Source of the DNA: Neostapfia colusana
Taxonomy: Eukaryota > Streptophyta > Magnoliopsida > Poales > Poaceae
Length of the DNA stretch: 64,000 nt
Direction of reading: 5' to 3'
Assembly: GCA_030760725.1 (NCBI GenBank)
Contig: JASWHV010000008.1
Span: forward strand, 30,662,720-30,726,719
In this document: one piece after another, positions 19,279 to 30,975 of the stretch
Numbering within the stretch: position 1 is the stretch's first letter
How the letters are laid out: each line of letters starts with the position of its first letter
Translations under genes and position numbers: made by a program
The notes under the pieces: model-generated
Databases searched by the model: none
Told to the model about the DNA's origin: nothing
What the model saw: only the letters and a program-made list of their open reading frames with translations

Positions 19279-20138
19279 TCAAAAATCTAGGATATTTAGT
19301 TCACTCCTTAGGTCACAAAATCTTTTTTCATCAAGGGGTTTGGTGAAGATATCCGCCAATTGCTTCTCACTCCTAACATGAGAGATAACGATATCTCCCT
19401 TGATGGAGTGATCTCGTAGGAAATGGTGACGGATATCAATGTGTTTGGTTCTAGAATACTCTACGGGATTGTGAGCAATCTTGATGGCACTCTCATTGTC
19501 ACATAGGAGTGGAATATGGCTCAAAGTGTAACCATAGTCCCTAAGAGTTTGTCACATCCATAGGAGTTGTGCACAACAACTCCCGGCTGTGACGTACTCC
19601 GCTTCGGCTATGGATAAGGCAATGGAGTTTTGTTTCTTTGAAGACCATGAAACCAAGGACCTACCAAGGAATTGGCAAGTCCCGTACGTGCTCTTCCTAT
19701 CTACCTTACAACCGGTATAATCAGCATGGGAGTATCCGATGAAATAGAACTTGGAGCCCTTGGGATACCAAAGTCCTAGGTCAGGAGTGTGAACTAAATA
19801 TCTAAGAATCCTTTTAACGGCTGTCAAGTGACACTCCTTACGAGCGGCTTGGAACCGTGCACACATACACACACTAAGCATTATGTCGGGCCTAGATGCA
19901 CAAAGATAAAGCAAGGAACCTATCATGGAACGAAATACATTTTGGTCCACACTTGGACCATCTACATTGAGGTCAAGGTGTCTATTGGTTCCCATTGGAG
20001 TCTTGATGGGTTTGGCTTTGTCCATGTCGATCCTCTTGAGTATGTCTTGAGTATACTTGGTTTGACTTATAAACATTCCTTCCTTGAGTTGTTTGACTTG
20101 AAATCCTAGGAAGAACTTCAATTCCCCCATCATTGATG
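19279..20138 (-). pseudogene. Copia-B pol fragment: end of reverse transcriptase and RNase H
   Basis: Open from MMGELKFFLGFQVKQ (late RT) through the DIMLSVCMCARFQAA and GYSHADYTGCKVDRKS region to RNase H (SIAEAEYVTAGSC, HIDIRHHFLRD, ADIFTKPLDEKRF). One in-frame TGA at 19552-19554. All upstream domains (gag, PR, INT, RT core) are missing: at 20138 the sequence changes to gypsy leader. Confidence 0.88.
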
Positions 20139-20184
20139 AAACAGGCGCTCTGGCACCACTTGTCACAGCTCTGATACCACGCTA
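20139..20184 (-). other. Gypsy primer site and leader stub fused to copia pol
   Basis: The plus strand has gctctgatacca (primer binding site, minus orientation) at 20168-20179, five bases from the LTR terminus at 20185. About 30 bases of leader follow, then sequence switches directly to Copia-B pol at about 20138. A primer site here means this LTR once served as a 5' LTR of an element on the left, although pol to its right uses it as a 3' LTR. A recombined or tandem gypsy arrangement followed by deletion would explain this. Confidence 0.65.
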
Positions 20185-21112
20185 TGAGGGACAGGATCTC
20201 ATTGGGTGGTGCCATGATATGCGGCACCCAATAGCACACGGGTCGAAGAAACACATCACATTACATAAATCATTTGCAGAAGCGTACAAAAGTGTTTTAC
20301 AAATACTTATCTCAAAATAAGCTACAGCGGAAGACTATAACTCTCACGACTCATCTCTAACTTAGCAACAAAGAAACAGTCAAGCCCACGGACTGTTTCT
20401 TACTAGCAACACGAAGACAGTCTGCAGCGGCGAGGATGCTCTTTGAGTAAGCACTCCGAGGTTCCCGAGTCTCATCGGCATCCCTTCTCTTAAGCATGAA
20501 GTCAAATACCTGCAAAACAACTCGGATAGCATCCATGAGCATAACGCTCAGCAAGACTTAACCGTCACCCTACACACGAAACTCTATGTGAGCTTATGAA
20601 CTTAAAATAGGATGGCATAAGCATAATTAAACTCGCCTAAAAGTGAATCCTTACTTTCAGCTATTAATTGCAGCATTTTAAGTAACCTTGGGCACGCCAC
20701 ATCGGGAGTCCACAATCAAACAAGAAACGCTTTCCCCCGATGTAAATTGCTCATGGCATAGAAGAATCGAGTTTGCACTAGCCTATTCATCAAGATCCAA
20801 TACAAAGCTAGTATGAAACTTCAAACCAATGTGATTAGTTCCTTTCTCATGTAAGTTCTTACTACGTCACGACTGTGAGAACAAGTATGTTCAGTCCGTT
20901 CCGCGAGCGACGGTGATTCGAATCAATAACACCCGGACTACATGACACGTACGCCCGTACTCGACGTTGCCTACAGCAACCATCACTGATGTTGTACGCG
21001 GCAGCCTTTCTCCCGTTTCACCCCTGTTGAATCGATCAAGTCGCCCCATACAGTAGCCATTCTCATGGTGCACCTACTGGCATGAGATGTCATGAGAATG
21101 TTCCCCACATAC
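20185..21112 (-). repeat. Gypsy-B LTR, left segment
   Basis: Begins TGAGGGACAGG next to the primer-site stub and is cut at 21112 by Gypsy-C, whose TSD catac is 21108-21112. Resembles part of the Gypsy-C LTR (tacgtcacg, gtacgcccgtactcga and gttgcctac phrases). Confidence 0.75.
21108..21112. repeat. Target site duplication of Gypsy-C, left copy (catac)
   Basis: catac precedes the left LTR and recurs at 35022-35026 after the right LTR. Confidence 0.95.
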
Positions 21113-24100
21113 TGACATGACCCCACTGGTCCTGTCGAGCCAGGATCACGCTGAGGGGTGCTGCGTTGCACAACACCGTATAACACACGTCAAAGGTACA
21201 AAGCGGAAGCGGAAGCTTTATTACATAAACAAGTTTATTAACATGTTTACATCAAAATAAGTTTAGTCCACACTCGCGGGCGTAGACTAAGCATCAAGTG
21301 CACGTTCAGCCCTCGAACGTGTCCTTGCTAGCACACTCGCACACTAACTCTGCGGTGTGCACGACTCCCACTCGACGGGGTTCCCCTCCTGGGGTTCCGT
21401 CTCCTCTTCGGGAGTCCCTTCCTCATAGAACCCTGCAAAAGCTTCAAACACAAGCAGTGAGCACGAAGGCTCAGCAAGTCTGACCCGTCTCACCTAAACA
21501 TGAAACTTCTACATGAGGGTGATGGGTTGCATGAGGTAAAAATCATTTGCAAGGACTCGCCTAATTAGTAGAACCTTACTTTCAAGTTTTAGCAGCAGGT
21601 TGTGGAGAACTTTACGCTAAGGCACATGAGAGAGCCGCAATCAAACAAGAAACGCATTTCTCTCATGTACTTTGCCCAAAGTTGAAAAGAACTTTAGTTA
21701 GCACTAAGCTACAACATATCATTAACAATCAATATCCAACTTTCAATCAGCAACATTTTAACATGTAACTAGCCTGTTCTTTCTACGTCACGGTACAGTG
21801 AACAAGTGGTACTCACTGACCGCGAGGGACGGCGATTATAATCGATTTACACCTGCAGGGTTACCCGAACAACCCGTCACGTACGCCCGTACTCGATGTT
21901 GCCTACAACAACCATCACGGACGCCGTACGCGACTACCTTTCACCCGTTAGCCAAATATTGAACCGGTCCCATCGTCCCGAGCAAGAGGTCCCTGCACGC
22001 GCATCTCTGTGCCGCCAGCTGATTTACACCTCGAGCTCTCAACCTACCCTCTGAACGACGGGCAATGCCTCAATACCCAGCTACCCGAGTTACATCAGTT
22101 TCCCGGTTCCCATATAGCCGGTAGGTCTTCGGTACTGTTCTAGCTTGTTCAACAGGCCCGCACACGGCTCGGTCCTCAATCGACACAAGCGGAGCTACAG
22201 CACACAGGCCCCAAAGTCCTGCTGCCCTTACTCTCCGCTCGGTCTCATTTTCTTGCCATGTGTATCATGTGCTATCTCTACCCGAGCAATGTGCCTCTAG
22301 CCTATTCTCGCGAGTAGTTCCAACTACTCGACTTGTACCGAATCCTACTCTATCCTAGCAATGCAGTGGCTAACGGGGTTTGCAATCCTAAACCCCAACC
22401 CATGGTTTTCTTGGCTATGCAGTGGGGTTTCCAAACAAGACTCTGATGCACAACATAAAGAAAACAAGTATGTGCTCAAAACAATAAAAATTTATAAAAT
22501 GGTTAATGCAAACCGGGGCTTGCCTTGCTGCTCTTGGTCGTAGGCTAGCTGTTCCTCCGGAGTAACGAAGTCTAGGACTTCGGGTTCCTCCTCGACCTTA
22601 GCGACTACATGATAAGAACAATGTATGTATTAATTAAATGCTTTTGTATTAACTTTGAAGTTGTGAAGTCTATAACCTTTACTAGATAGACCTAATGACT
22701 GTGAAACTTTTACTGTGGCTTGGTTACAACCTAAACAGAGACTTGGTCAAGTTTTAGTTGCAGCAAAGCTCATTTGAGCCCTCCACAAATAATTATGTCC
22801 TTGACCTTAATTAAAGGCTTTTAGGGTGTTCTAGGTATTTTCATGAAACAAACTATGACTTTCTGAAAACTAGATTTTCAGAGGGTTCTAATGGAATTGG
22901 TCTCACTTAATTTGGAAGTCTCTAACTAAAGATATGAGCTAAACAATTTCAGAGAAAATTCTGAAAATGTTTCTGAACATTTTCTATTTTCTCTGGAACA
23001 GTTTTACTAATCACACCATTAGGTGGACTAAATGAGCTCAAATGGATCTGAAATTTTTATGGTAGTTCAAGGATATTTTGGTGAACATCTCAGCAAAATT
23101 TCAGGATTTTCCTCCAAATGATTCTCCAGTTAAAATTCCTAACAGTTTAAACTTTAAGGAATTAATTCTGGAGAATTAAGGAATCTCATGAAGTGACACT
23201 TGATTTTCTGGAAAGTACTCAAAGAGCTGAATCCAGCAAAATTTGGTTCACTCAATTTGGAGCTTTCTAGCCAAAGTTATAAGGATTTGAAGTTTGAAGG
23301 AAATCTGAAAATCGGGGAAAAGTTTAAACTCGCGCGTGGGCCCAGGAGACACGCGTCGCACGCCGAAGCGACAGCACACCGCGGCCCACAAGGCTTTTGC
23401 GCGCCAGCACACCCGATCCCGGCCGCAGCCGGATCCCGATTCAAAATATCGGCCGCTGACAGCTGGGGTCCACCCCCTTCTTCAACCTCGCGACACCCGC
23501 GCTCCGCCGCCGAGGGACCTCGCCGGAGAGCTCGCCGCCGGCTGCTGTACAGCTTCAAACTTCTTGATTCTGGCCGCCCCTGCCTACTTTTACTTGGGGA
23601 ACATGATCCGAGGGTCAGCTGCTCATGACAACGGCCGGAGCATGGTCGGCGACGAGCCGCCATATCGGAACGACTTCGGCCATGTCGGCTGATGCTCCTA
23701 GTGCCTCAGCTACTTGGGAAACCGGTCGGGGAGCATCAGTGGACCTCAGAGAAGGTCGACATGAACTCGGGGCAGCTCGGGGAAGGCCCGAAATAGGTCC
23801 TCACCGTGCGCCCGATACCCCCCGTGCGTTCCGCCATTAGTAGACCTTGGATTACGCCGGGCACAGAAGTTCTCCGGCCCAGAGTTGTGAAGGCAACTTG
23901 TGCGTCACCGTGTCTAGCTCGTGTGGGAGTGGCCTGAGGCCCTCTAATCCTTTCTAGAGCACGAATTAAACAGAATCGTACCCGAGGGTCGTTCTGCACA
24001 CAGAAAGGGGAAAAGTGGAAATTCGCCGCCGGTGAGCAACCACTCGAGCTGTGGCTCGGGGATGAGCAGCACCGATCACTTGCGCGTCCAAGGGTGCCTT

Positions 24101-25158
24101 GGCTCGGGCGTGACAACGCCCAGGTTGGGCTGTCCACGAGAGCCCGAGGTGCGGCGGTTTCCAGTTCCGAGTTTGATCTTTCGGCACAGCCGATATCACT
24201 CGGTTTCAATCGATTTCTATCAATGGGAAGGATGGAGGATGGTTGCTAGTACCTTGCTGGGACCTTGGAATGGAAAGAGGGAGCTGCGATCGGCTTGATC
24301 AAGCAGGAACTCGAGCGGCGGCGATGGCAGTGGGAAAAGCAGTCGCGCACGTCGGTAGCTCGGGGAAATGGTGACTGAGGCACGCCGGGGAGGGAATAAA
24401 TAGCTCGGCCGGCTGGCCTCCGGCTTGGGGCACGCAGCAGGAGCTGGCGCCGGCCGGCCCCTTCGGTGGCGCGCGCGCACAACAGCCGGGAACCGACTGA
24501 ACTGTGGTTCAGTCGGTTTGCTTTGAGGCTGAGGCTGACATGTGGGTCCCACTCCTCTTTTAACCTCTGAAATTTATTCCTAACAGCTGTGGTAAACAGT
24601 GAACCCTATTCTACCCTTGGCAACTCAAATTATTCACCCAAGAGCCATTTGAATTGATCAAAGTTCAAATGAGGTTTGGTTTGAATGAATTTCAGCACAA
24701 GTGCAGTTTGAAATTCAAATAAAGTTTGAATTTCTCCCCCTTAGCTCATGTCAAGATCAACTCCAAATGGAGTGAAAATTGGTGTGTGAGCTCACAAAAA
24801 TGTGCTGAGCAAGAATATGCCTTCCACTTTTAAATTCAGTGGGTGAAAACAGTTTGAATTTGAATATGTTTTCAAACTGCCCCTTTCCTATCTACACCCA
24901 AGATGACCTCAAAAATGTTTTGAATTTGGGTGAAACTTGGCATGGACATCCTTGGCAAAGTGTAGGAGTTTTCATATGTCCAGCCCATCTATATCACATG
25001 TGGGAAGTACCACTTTTGCAATGTGTGAGTTTGTTCCCCAATGAGCATGTTGATAATTGTTACTTGCTCTTTATTTGTGTTCATCATTTTTCCTCAAATG
25101 AGGTGTGTGGTGTGGGGATGAACACTGCAAATGGGTGTCAAAAACTGAGGCCCTTACA
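21113..25158 (-). repeat. Gypsy-C LTR, left copy (3' LTR)
   Basis: 4046 bp from TGACATGACC to GGCCCTTACA, essentially identical to 30976-35021. Short ORFs in it are repeated at an offset of 9863 bp and are not genes. It has an AT-rich middle, a GC-rich block (23330-24500) and an A/T-rich end. Confidence 0.96.
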
Positions 25159-25193
25159 TTCCTCCCCCCTTAAAAGAATCTCGTCCCGAGATT
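25159..25193 (-). other. Gypsy-C polypurine tract and adjacent hairpin
   Basis: The plus strand ttcctcccccctt is the tract abutting the 3' LTR; aatctcg-tcc-cgagatt at 25177-25193 is a perfect 7-bp stem with a 3-nt loop. It lies about 35 nt after the pol stop. Confidence 0.8.
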
Positions 25194-25228
25194 ATAAGGT
25201 GAAAATGAGAGAGAGGACGGTGGAAAAA

Positions 25229-28200
25229 TTACCGGATATGCGACGTGAGAAAGTCGGGGTAGTTAGTGCGAAGGAATTCTTCGCTCTCCCATGTCGCTTC
25301 ATCCATGGAGTGATTACTCCACAGAACCTTGTAGAACCACAACGTACGGTTGCGTGTGGTTCGGGCCTTTTCATCAATAATCTGCACCGGTTCCTCCCGA
25401 TAGGTGAGATCCGGTTGCAGTTCTTCAATGTCTTCCAGCTGAACGGTAGTTGATAGCTTGAGACACTTCCTCAGCTGGGAAATGTGAAAGACGTCGTGCA
25501 CACCGGAAAGTGCTTCTGGTAATCTTAGCCGGTATGCCACCGATCCACATCTTTCGGTAATCTGGAATGGACCGATGAATCGGGGTGCTAACTTTCCTCT
25601 CACCCCAAATCTGTTCACGCCCTTCATTGGAGACACTCGTAGATATACGTGGTCTCCAGCTTCGAATTGTAACGGACGCCTTCTCCGGTCCGCATACTGT
25701 TTCTGTCGGGATTGAGCGGCTTTTAGGTTCGCTTGAATTACTCGAACCTTTTCTTCCGCGTTGTTGACAAGATCAATCCCGAAGGTAACCCTCTCGCCAG
25801 ACTCACACCAATTCAATGGTGTGCGGCATTTTCTCCCGTATAGCGCCTCGTAGGGCGCCATCTTGATGCTGGCTTGGTACCCATTGTTGTACGAGAACTC
25901 GGCTAACGGCAAGTGATCATCCCAGTTCTTGCCGTGGTCGATAGCGCAAGCTCGTAGCATGTCTTCTAAGATTTGATTTACCCGCTCCGTTTGCCCATCC
26001 GTCTGCGGGTGGTAGGCTGAACTACGGATCAGCTTCGTCCCCAAGGCAGCGTGGAGCTGCTCCCAAAAACGGGACACAAATAAAGTGCCCCGGTCCGATA
26101 CGATAGTACGGGGTACGCCGTATAAGCATAGGATCCGTGAGATGTACAGTTCAGCGTACTTCTTGGCGTTGTAGTTGGTGTTGACCGGGATGAAATGGGC
26201 AACTTTGGTGAGCCGATCGACGATCACCCACACAGAATCATGTTTCTGTAAGGTGGTGGGTAAACCGACGACGAAATCCATGCTCACGTCCTCCCACTTC
26301 CAGGCAGGAATGCCCAGTGGTTGCAGCAGTCCCGGTTTCCGCATGTGGTCTGCCTTCACCCGTCGACATGTATCACACTCGGACACGTATTTTGCAGTCT
26401 CTCGCTTCATCCGTGTCCACCAAAACTTGCTTCTGAGTTCTTGATACATCTTGTTGCTGCCGGGGTGAATAGAAAACTTTGATAAGTGAGCCTCATCAAA
26501 GATTTTCTTCCGTAACTCCGGGTTTCGGGGTACGACGATCCGGTCCTTGAACCATAGGACGCCGTCTCCGTCCTTCCGGAAACATTTCAACTCCCCACTG
26601 TCTACACGTCTCCGCAAATGTGATATGCCCTTGTCATTCTTCTGGGCTGCTGCTATCTCTTCACGGATGGTGGGGATCAAAGCTAGGTTGTAGAGAGCTC
26701 CATGTGGAATCACATGTAGTGGTGGTTCGCTCTCTTCCAACGGTGTGATGGTCAGATTATTGACGTGTGACTTGCGGCTTAGCGCGTCTGCCACAACGTT
26801 TGCCTTGCCCGGATGATAATGGATCTCTATCTCGTAATCCTTTATCAGTTCTAACCATCTTCGTTGCCTCATGTTCAGCTCCTTCTGAGTGAATATGTAC
26901 TTGAGGCTTTTGTGGTCGGTATATAAATGTACGAGGTTACCGAGTAGGTAGTGCCTCCACATCTTCAGTGCAAGTACCACGGCAGCGAGCTCCAAGTCGT
27001 GAGTGGGATAATTTTGCTCATGGTTCCTAAGCTGCCGTGATCCATACGCGACCACTCTTCGGTCTTGCATCAGCACACATCCGAGCCCAATGCCGGATGC
27101 ATCGCAGTACACATCGAACGGTTTTGTTGTGTCTGGCTGCGCCAAAACCGGTGCTGATGTTAGGTGCTTGACTAAAGCCTTGAATGCTGCTTCACATGCT
27201 GGACTCCAAACATATTTGGTAGCCTTCTTCAGCAGCTCTGTCATTGGCCTGGCAATCTTCGAGAAGTTCGGAATGAACCTCCGATAATATCCCGCGAGTC
27301 CGAGGAAACTCCGTACCTCATGAACAGTTCTCGGGGATTTCCAATTCAGCACTTGCGTGATTTTGCTCGGGTCCACAGCGATACCCTCCGCCGAGATGAT
27401 ATGCCCGAGGAAAGGCACTTGCGATATCCAAAACTCGCATTTGCTGAACTTTGCGTATAACTTGTGATCCCGCAGCCGTTGCAAGACTATACGCAGATGT
27501 TTCTTGTGATCTTCCTCCGACTTGGAATATACCAGGATGTCGTCGATGAAGACCACGACAAACTTGTCCAGCTCCGGCATGAACACCGAGTTCATTAAGT
27601 ACATGAAGTGAGCTGGAGCATTGGTGAGGCCAAAGGACATGACCAGGTACTCATAAAGTCCGTACCTTGTCGAAAAAGCTGTCTTTGGAATGTCCTCAGC
27701 CCTGATCTTAATCTGATGGTACCCGGATCTTAAATCCATCTTGGAAAAGACCTTTGCTTCGACCAACTGATCAAACAACATGTCGATCCGTGGCAACGGG
27801 TACTTGTTCTTGATGGTTACGGCATTTAATGGACGGTAGTCCACGCAAAGCCGCAACGTTTCATCCTTCTTTTTGACAAATAATGCCGAACAGCCCCATG
27901 GCGAGGAGCTCGGCCTAATAAAACCCTTCTCCAGAAGGTCCGTGAGCTGAGTCTTCAGTTCAGCCAACTCCTTGGGCGCCATCTTGTACGGCCTTCGGGA
28001 TATTGGCATGGTTCCCGGTGCAAGTTCAATCTTGAATTCCACCTCTCTATCGGGTGGCATCCCCGGCAAATCATCCGGGAATACATCAGGGAATTCTCGG
28101 ACCACTGGAATGTCTTCCAATCTGATGGTTGTGGCTTGATAGACACTTGGAAGTTTTATTTCTGGACTGTCCAGAAATAATGAGTGAGAACCGTGCACTC

Positions 28201-29475
28201 CTGAGTTTAAGTGCACGACTCGGAGGACGGTGTCTAAAACAGCGCCGTGGCGGTTTAACCACGACATCCCTAGGATGACATCGACCTTCTGTCCCTCTAA
28301 GATAATGAGAGACGTGGGGTACACTCTACCCGCTAAGCATAATGGTGCTTTGGAGACCATTACGCTTGCTGAAATCTTCCCACCCGGTGAACAAATTAAA
28401 TATGGACTATCGGTGGGTAGTATTGGCAAGCTGTGTTTAGCAATGAAAGCTTGGCTAATAAAATTATGCGTGGCGCCTGAATCAAATAGTACTATAGCGG
28501 GATGCTGGTGGAGTTGGAACATACCCGCAAGGATTGGCTCGCCCTCCGGCACGTCCTCAATGGCAAGCTGGTGGACAGTACCGGGCCTAGGGTTTGCCCG
28601 CCGCGCATTAGTAGGGTTCCGGGGTTGATTCCTCCCCGGAAACTGTGGTACCACTCCGCCGCCTTGCCTCTCCGGGCAACTGCTCGCGAAGTGTCCTGGA
28701 CGACCACACTTGTAACATGTGGCCGCTGCTGGTGGAGTACTTGGTGGACGAAAGCCCGGCATGCGTTGCGGAGGTGCAAACGCACGCGGCATCGCCCGCT
28801 GCTGCTGTTGTTGTTGCGGTGGTGCTGGCAGTGCCGGCCGGAATGCCGGTGAAGAATACGGCCGACCGCGGAACGGCATCGACCGCTGTGGTGGCTGCCA
28901 GCGCGGACCTGATGGTGGGCGATTCACCATCCGAAACTTCTGAGAAGGACCGCCTCCTTCTCCGCTGCTCTGCGGCGCGCTTCGCTTTCGCTCTGCCGCC
29001 GCCAACTCCTTGCCGGAGTCTTCCTGAACAATCGCAGCATCAATTATGTCGTTGAGGCTGCCGCGATTGAACATCGCCAGCTTGTCCTTCAGGAGCGGGT
29101 TAAGCCCCTGGTAAAAGTGGTCCCGCCGCTTCTCGTCCGTATCTGCGTGATACGACGCGTAGAGTGCGAGATCGTTGAACGCTCTGGAGTACTCCAGCGC
29201 GTTCCGGCTCCCTTGTTGCAGGTGTAGGAATTCCTGCGTCTTCCTCTCACCGTGACGGTGAATGGCACCCAACCGGGTGGCGTAGGCCCTGCAGGAACCT
29301 CGACATGGATCGTCCACGTCTTGTTCCCCTCTTCGCCTTCTTCCTTGGCGAAGTATTGCGGCATCTGGTTGTACCCGAAATATTGGAGCATTAGCCACAA
29401 TGCTCCCGGGTAGCCGCTACGGTCAGAGCAGTGGGAAACTACCCACCCGTTCTCCAACCGTTTATCTGCTGCCAT
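25229..29475 (-). CDS. Gypsy-C Gag-Pol polyprotein; pol open, gag internally deleted
   Basis: Pol is uninterrupted from about 29270 to the stop at 25229: Gag C-terminal part (EFLHLQQGSRNALEYSRAFN), zinc knuckle (CYKCGRPGHFASSC), protease (LFDSGATHNFI), reverse transcriptase (FIDDILVYS), RNase H (VYCDASGIGLGCVL), integrase with HHCC finger, DDE residues (FVVGLP, SDRGTLF, AYHPQTDGQTERVN) and GPF/Y motif (FIGPFQITE), then a chromodomain near the end (FYKVLWSNHSMDEATWE). The ATG at 29475 opens a different frame that encodes a YFGYNQMPQYFAKE segment and reads past about 29280, where the Gag frame takes over in the -1 frame. The first half of the usual Gag domain is missing there, consistent with a deletion. 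The ATG follows an acceptor-like TTTTTACAG. Confidence 0.88.
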
Positions 29476-30960
29476 CTGTAAAAATATATTTGAGAAATGT
29501 CAAATATTTATTTACACAGTAGACCATTGAGTTATAACATAAGATATGTCATTGAACCCTTAACACTTGGAAACATAGTTCAAATTTTTAAACAAATTTG
29601 ACTGCTGATCTGCTGTTCCCATGACAGCCCTGACCAGTTTCCATATTAATCTGATTTAGGCCAGGTTAAAAGCAAAACCAGTCCTGGAGCTCAACATCAA
29701 AGTTAAAGTTAACTTCAATAGCTTTCCAGAAAGTATTTGGTTGGCCTAAGATCTGCTCTGGTTCAACAGTTATGAGATGTCAAAGTTAACAGAATTTCTG
29801 GAAACAATTGGACAGCACCTCCCTGCCTTAGGTACTGATTTGATCCAAGAATTCCAGTTAATTCTGTTCCTAATCTGACAAAACTTTCTGTTACAAAGTT
29901 GTAACCCATCTCATAAGCTTCCCAGAACCACCTCATTTTCTATTTTTGGATTTTTATGCAGGAAGTTATGCTTAATTTACAGAGAGTCTACAGAGAGTCT
30001 TTGCTCCGTCCTGTTTTCTGGACAGTTTCAACTCTACTGCATTTTTCGAGTGGTTAAGGGATGAAACACCTCTGGAACTCAACAGAAAAGTTGTAAAGCT
30101 CCTCCAAAGCTTTCCAGAAATGTATCATACGACCCCAACCTCGAAAGAACTCAACCTCTAACCTCTGATTAACTTCAGCCTTGATTTAGCTGAAAACAGA
30201 GTGCTCTGTCCTTATCATCCTATAAGTTGAAAACTTATTAACTTTGAATATCCTGTTCAAGGGAAGGAGTTACATCAAGTTTTACTACTTTGGATCAAAA
30301 CCTTCAAGTTTTTAAATGAAGTTGTTCATTTAGTTGGGTGTGACGTCGAGGCGTCACCAGATTATGTCGGTACTACGTCCTCACAAAGGAAAAACCTATA
30401 CCGGATTTAGCCGGCTTCGTTAGTTCAGTGGCACTACTCGTCACTCGCACACGGATGCTACACGTCTACCGTTTCGTGGTAAGGCTACCTGCAGAAATTC
30501 AACCAATCATCAGACTCGGCTGCACACCGAGCCCGGAATCCATACAGTTTGTACACCCGGCCGTCATCACTCGCCCGGATGTTCTCAAGCCAAACACGCC
30601 TTGAGTTACGTGTTCACGTTTCAGACCACGTGACGGGGTCTCCCATGTTGCACTACGCACGCCAGGGACAGACGTTGCTCGAATACCCCAAACGACATGA
30701 AGAGTCGTAGAGGATATCAAAGCGGGTCGGGTTACCTGCCACCCGTGGGGCTCCACCCTTCAGCTTGTGCGCACTGGTGGACAGCGCTTACGTGCACCCC
30801 CCAAGACATGAACGTCCCGAGATGCACGATTTTCCGACATAACAAATAAGTTAATAAGCCACTTTCTATATACTAATAACATCCTTATACGGGCTACTAA
30901 CTCGTTCCTCACTGGATTTTTGAAAAAGAAGACCTTTGTACTGTGTTAAACCTCAAGCGA
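29476..30960 (-). other. Gypsy-C leader
   Basis: About 1.5 kb between primer site and the first ATG. No convincing ORF; an 85-codon frame at 30499-30756 has no recognisable feature. GTGACG and CGTCAC form a 6-bp inverted repeat at 30340-30357, a possible RNA stem. The segment 30360-30830 is richer in GC and reminiscent of LTR-type sequence. Confidence 0.45.
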
Positions 30961-30972
30961 GCTCTGATACCA
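30961..30972 (-). other. Gypsy-C primer binding site
   Basis: The plus strand gctctgatacca, complement of TGGTATCAGAGC, lies 3 nt from the 5' LTR at 30976. Confidence 0.92.
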
Positions 30973-30975
30973 CGC

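Larger units (their letters stand above)
15713..20138 (-). mobile_element. Copia-B: truncated Ty1/copia element (SIRE-like), host of Gypsy-A
   Basis: Minus-strand remnant comprising part of the 3' LTR (15713-16064), polypurine tract, decayed ORF3, palindrome clusters and the RT-RNase H end of pol. Its left end is split by the Gypsy-A insertion, with the rest of the LTR outside the window. Its right end stops at about 20138, where gypsy leader sequence begins. Layout and pol sequence are close to Copia-C, so the two are related families. Several stops show it is old. Confidence 0.88.

Noticed and set aside
23200..23628. 142-codon ORF found identically at 33063-33491
   Set aside because: Identity comes from the duplicated Gypsy-C LTRs; composition is GC-rich and no feature suggests a protein.
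24391..24402. TATA box in the Gypsy-C LTR
   Set aside because: On the transcribed strand it reads CTATTTATTC, a weak match; not annotated.
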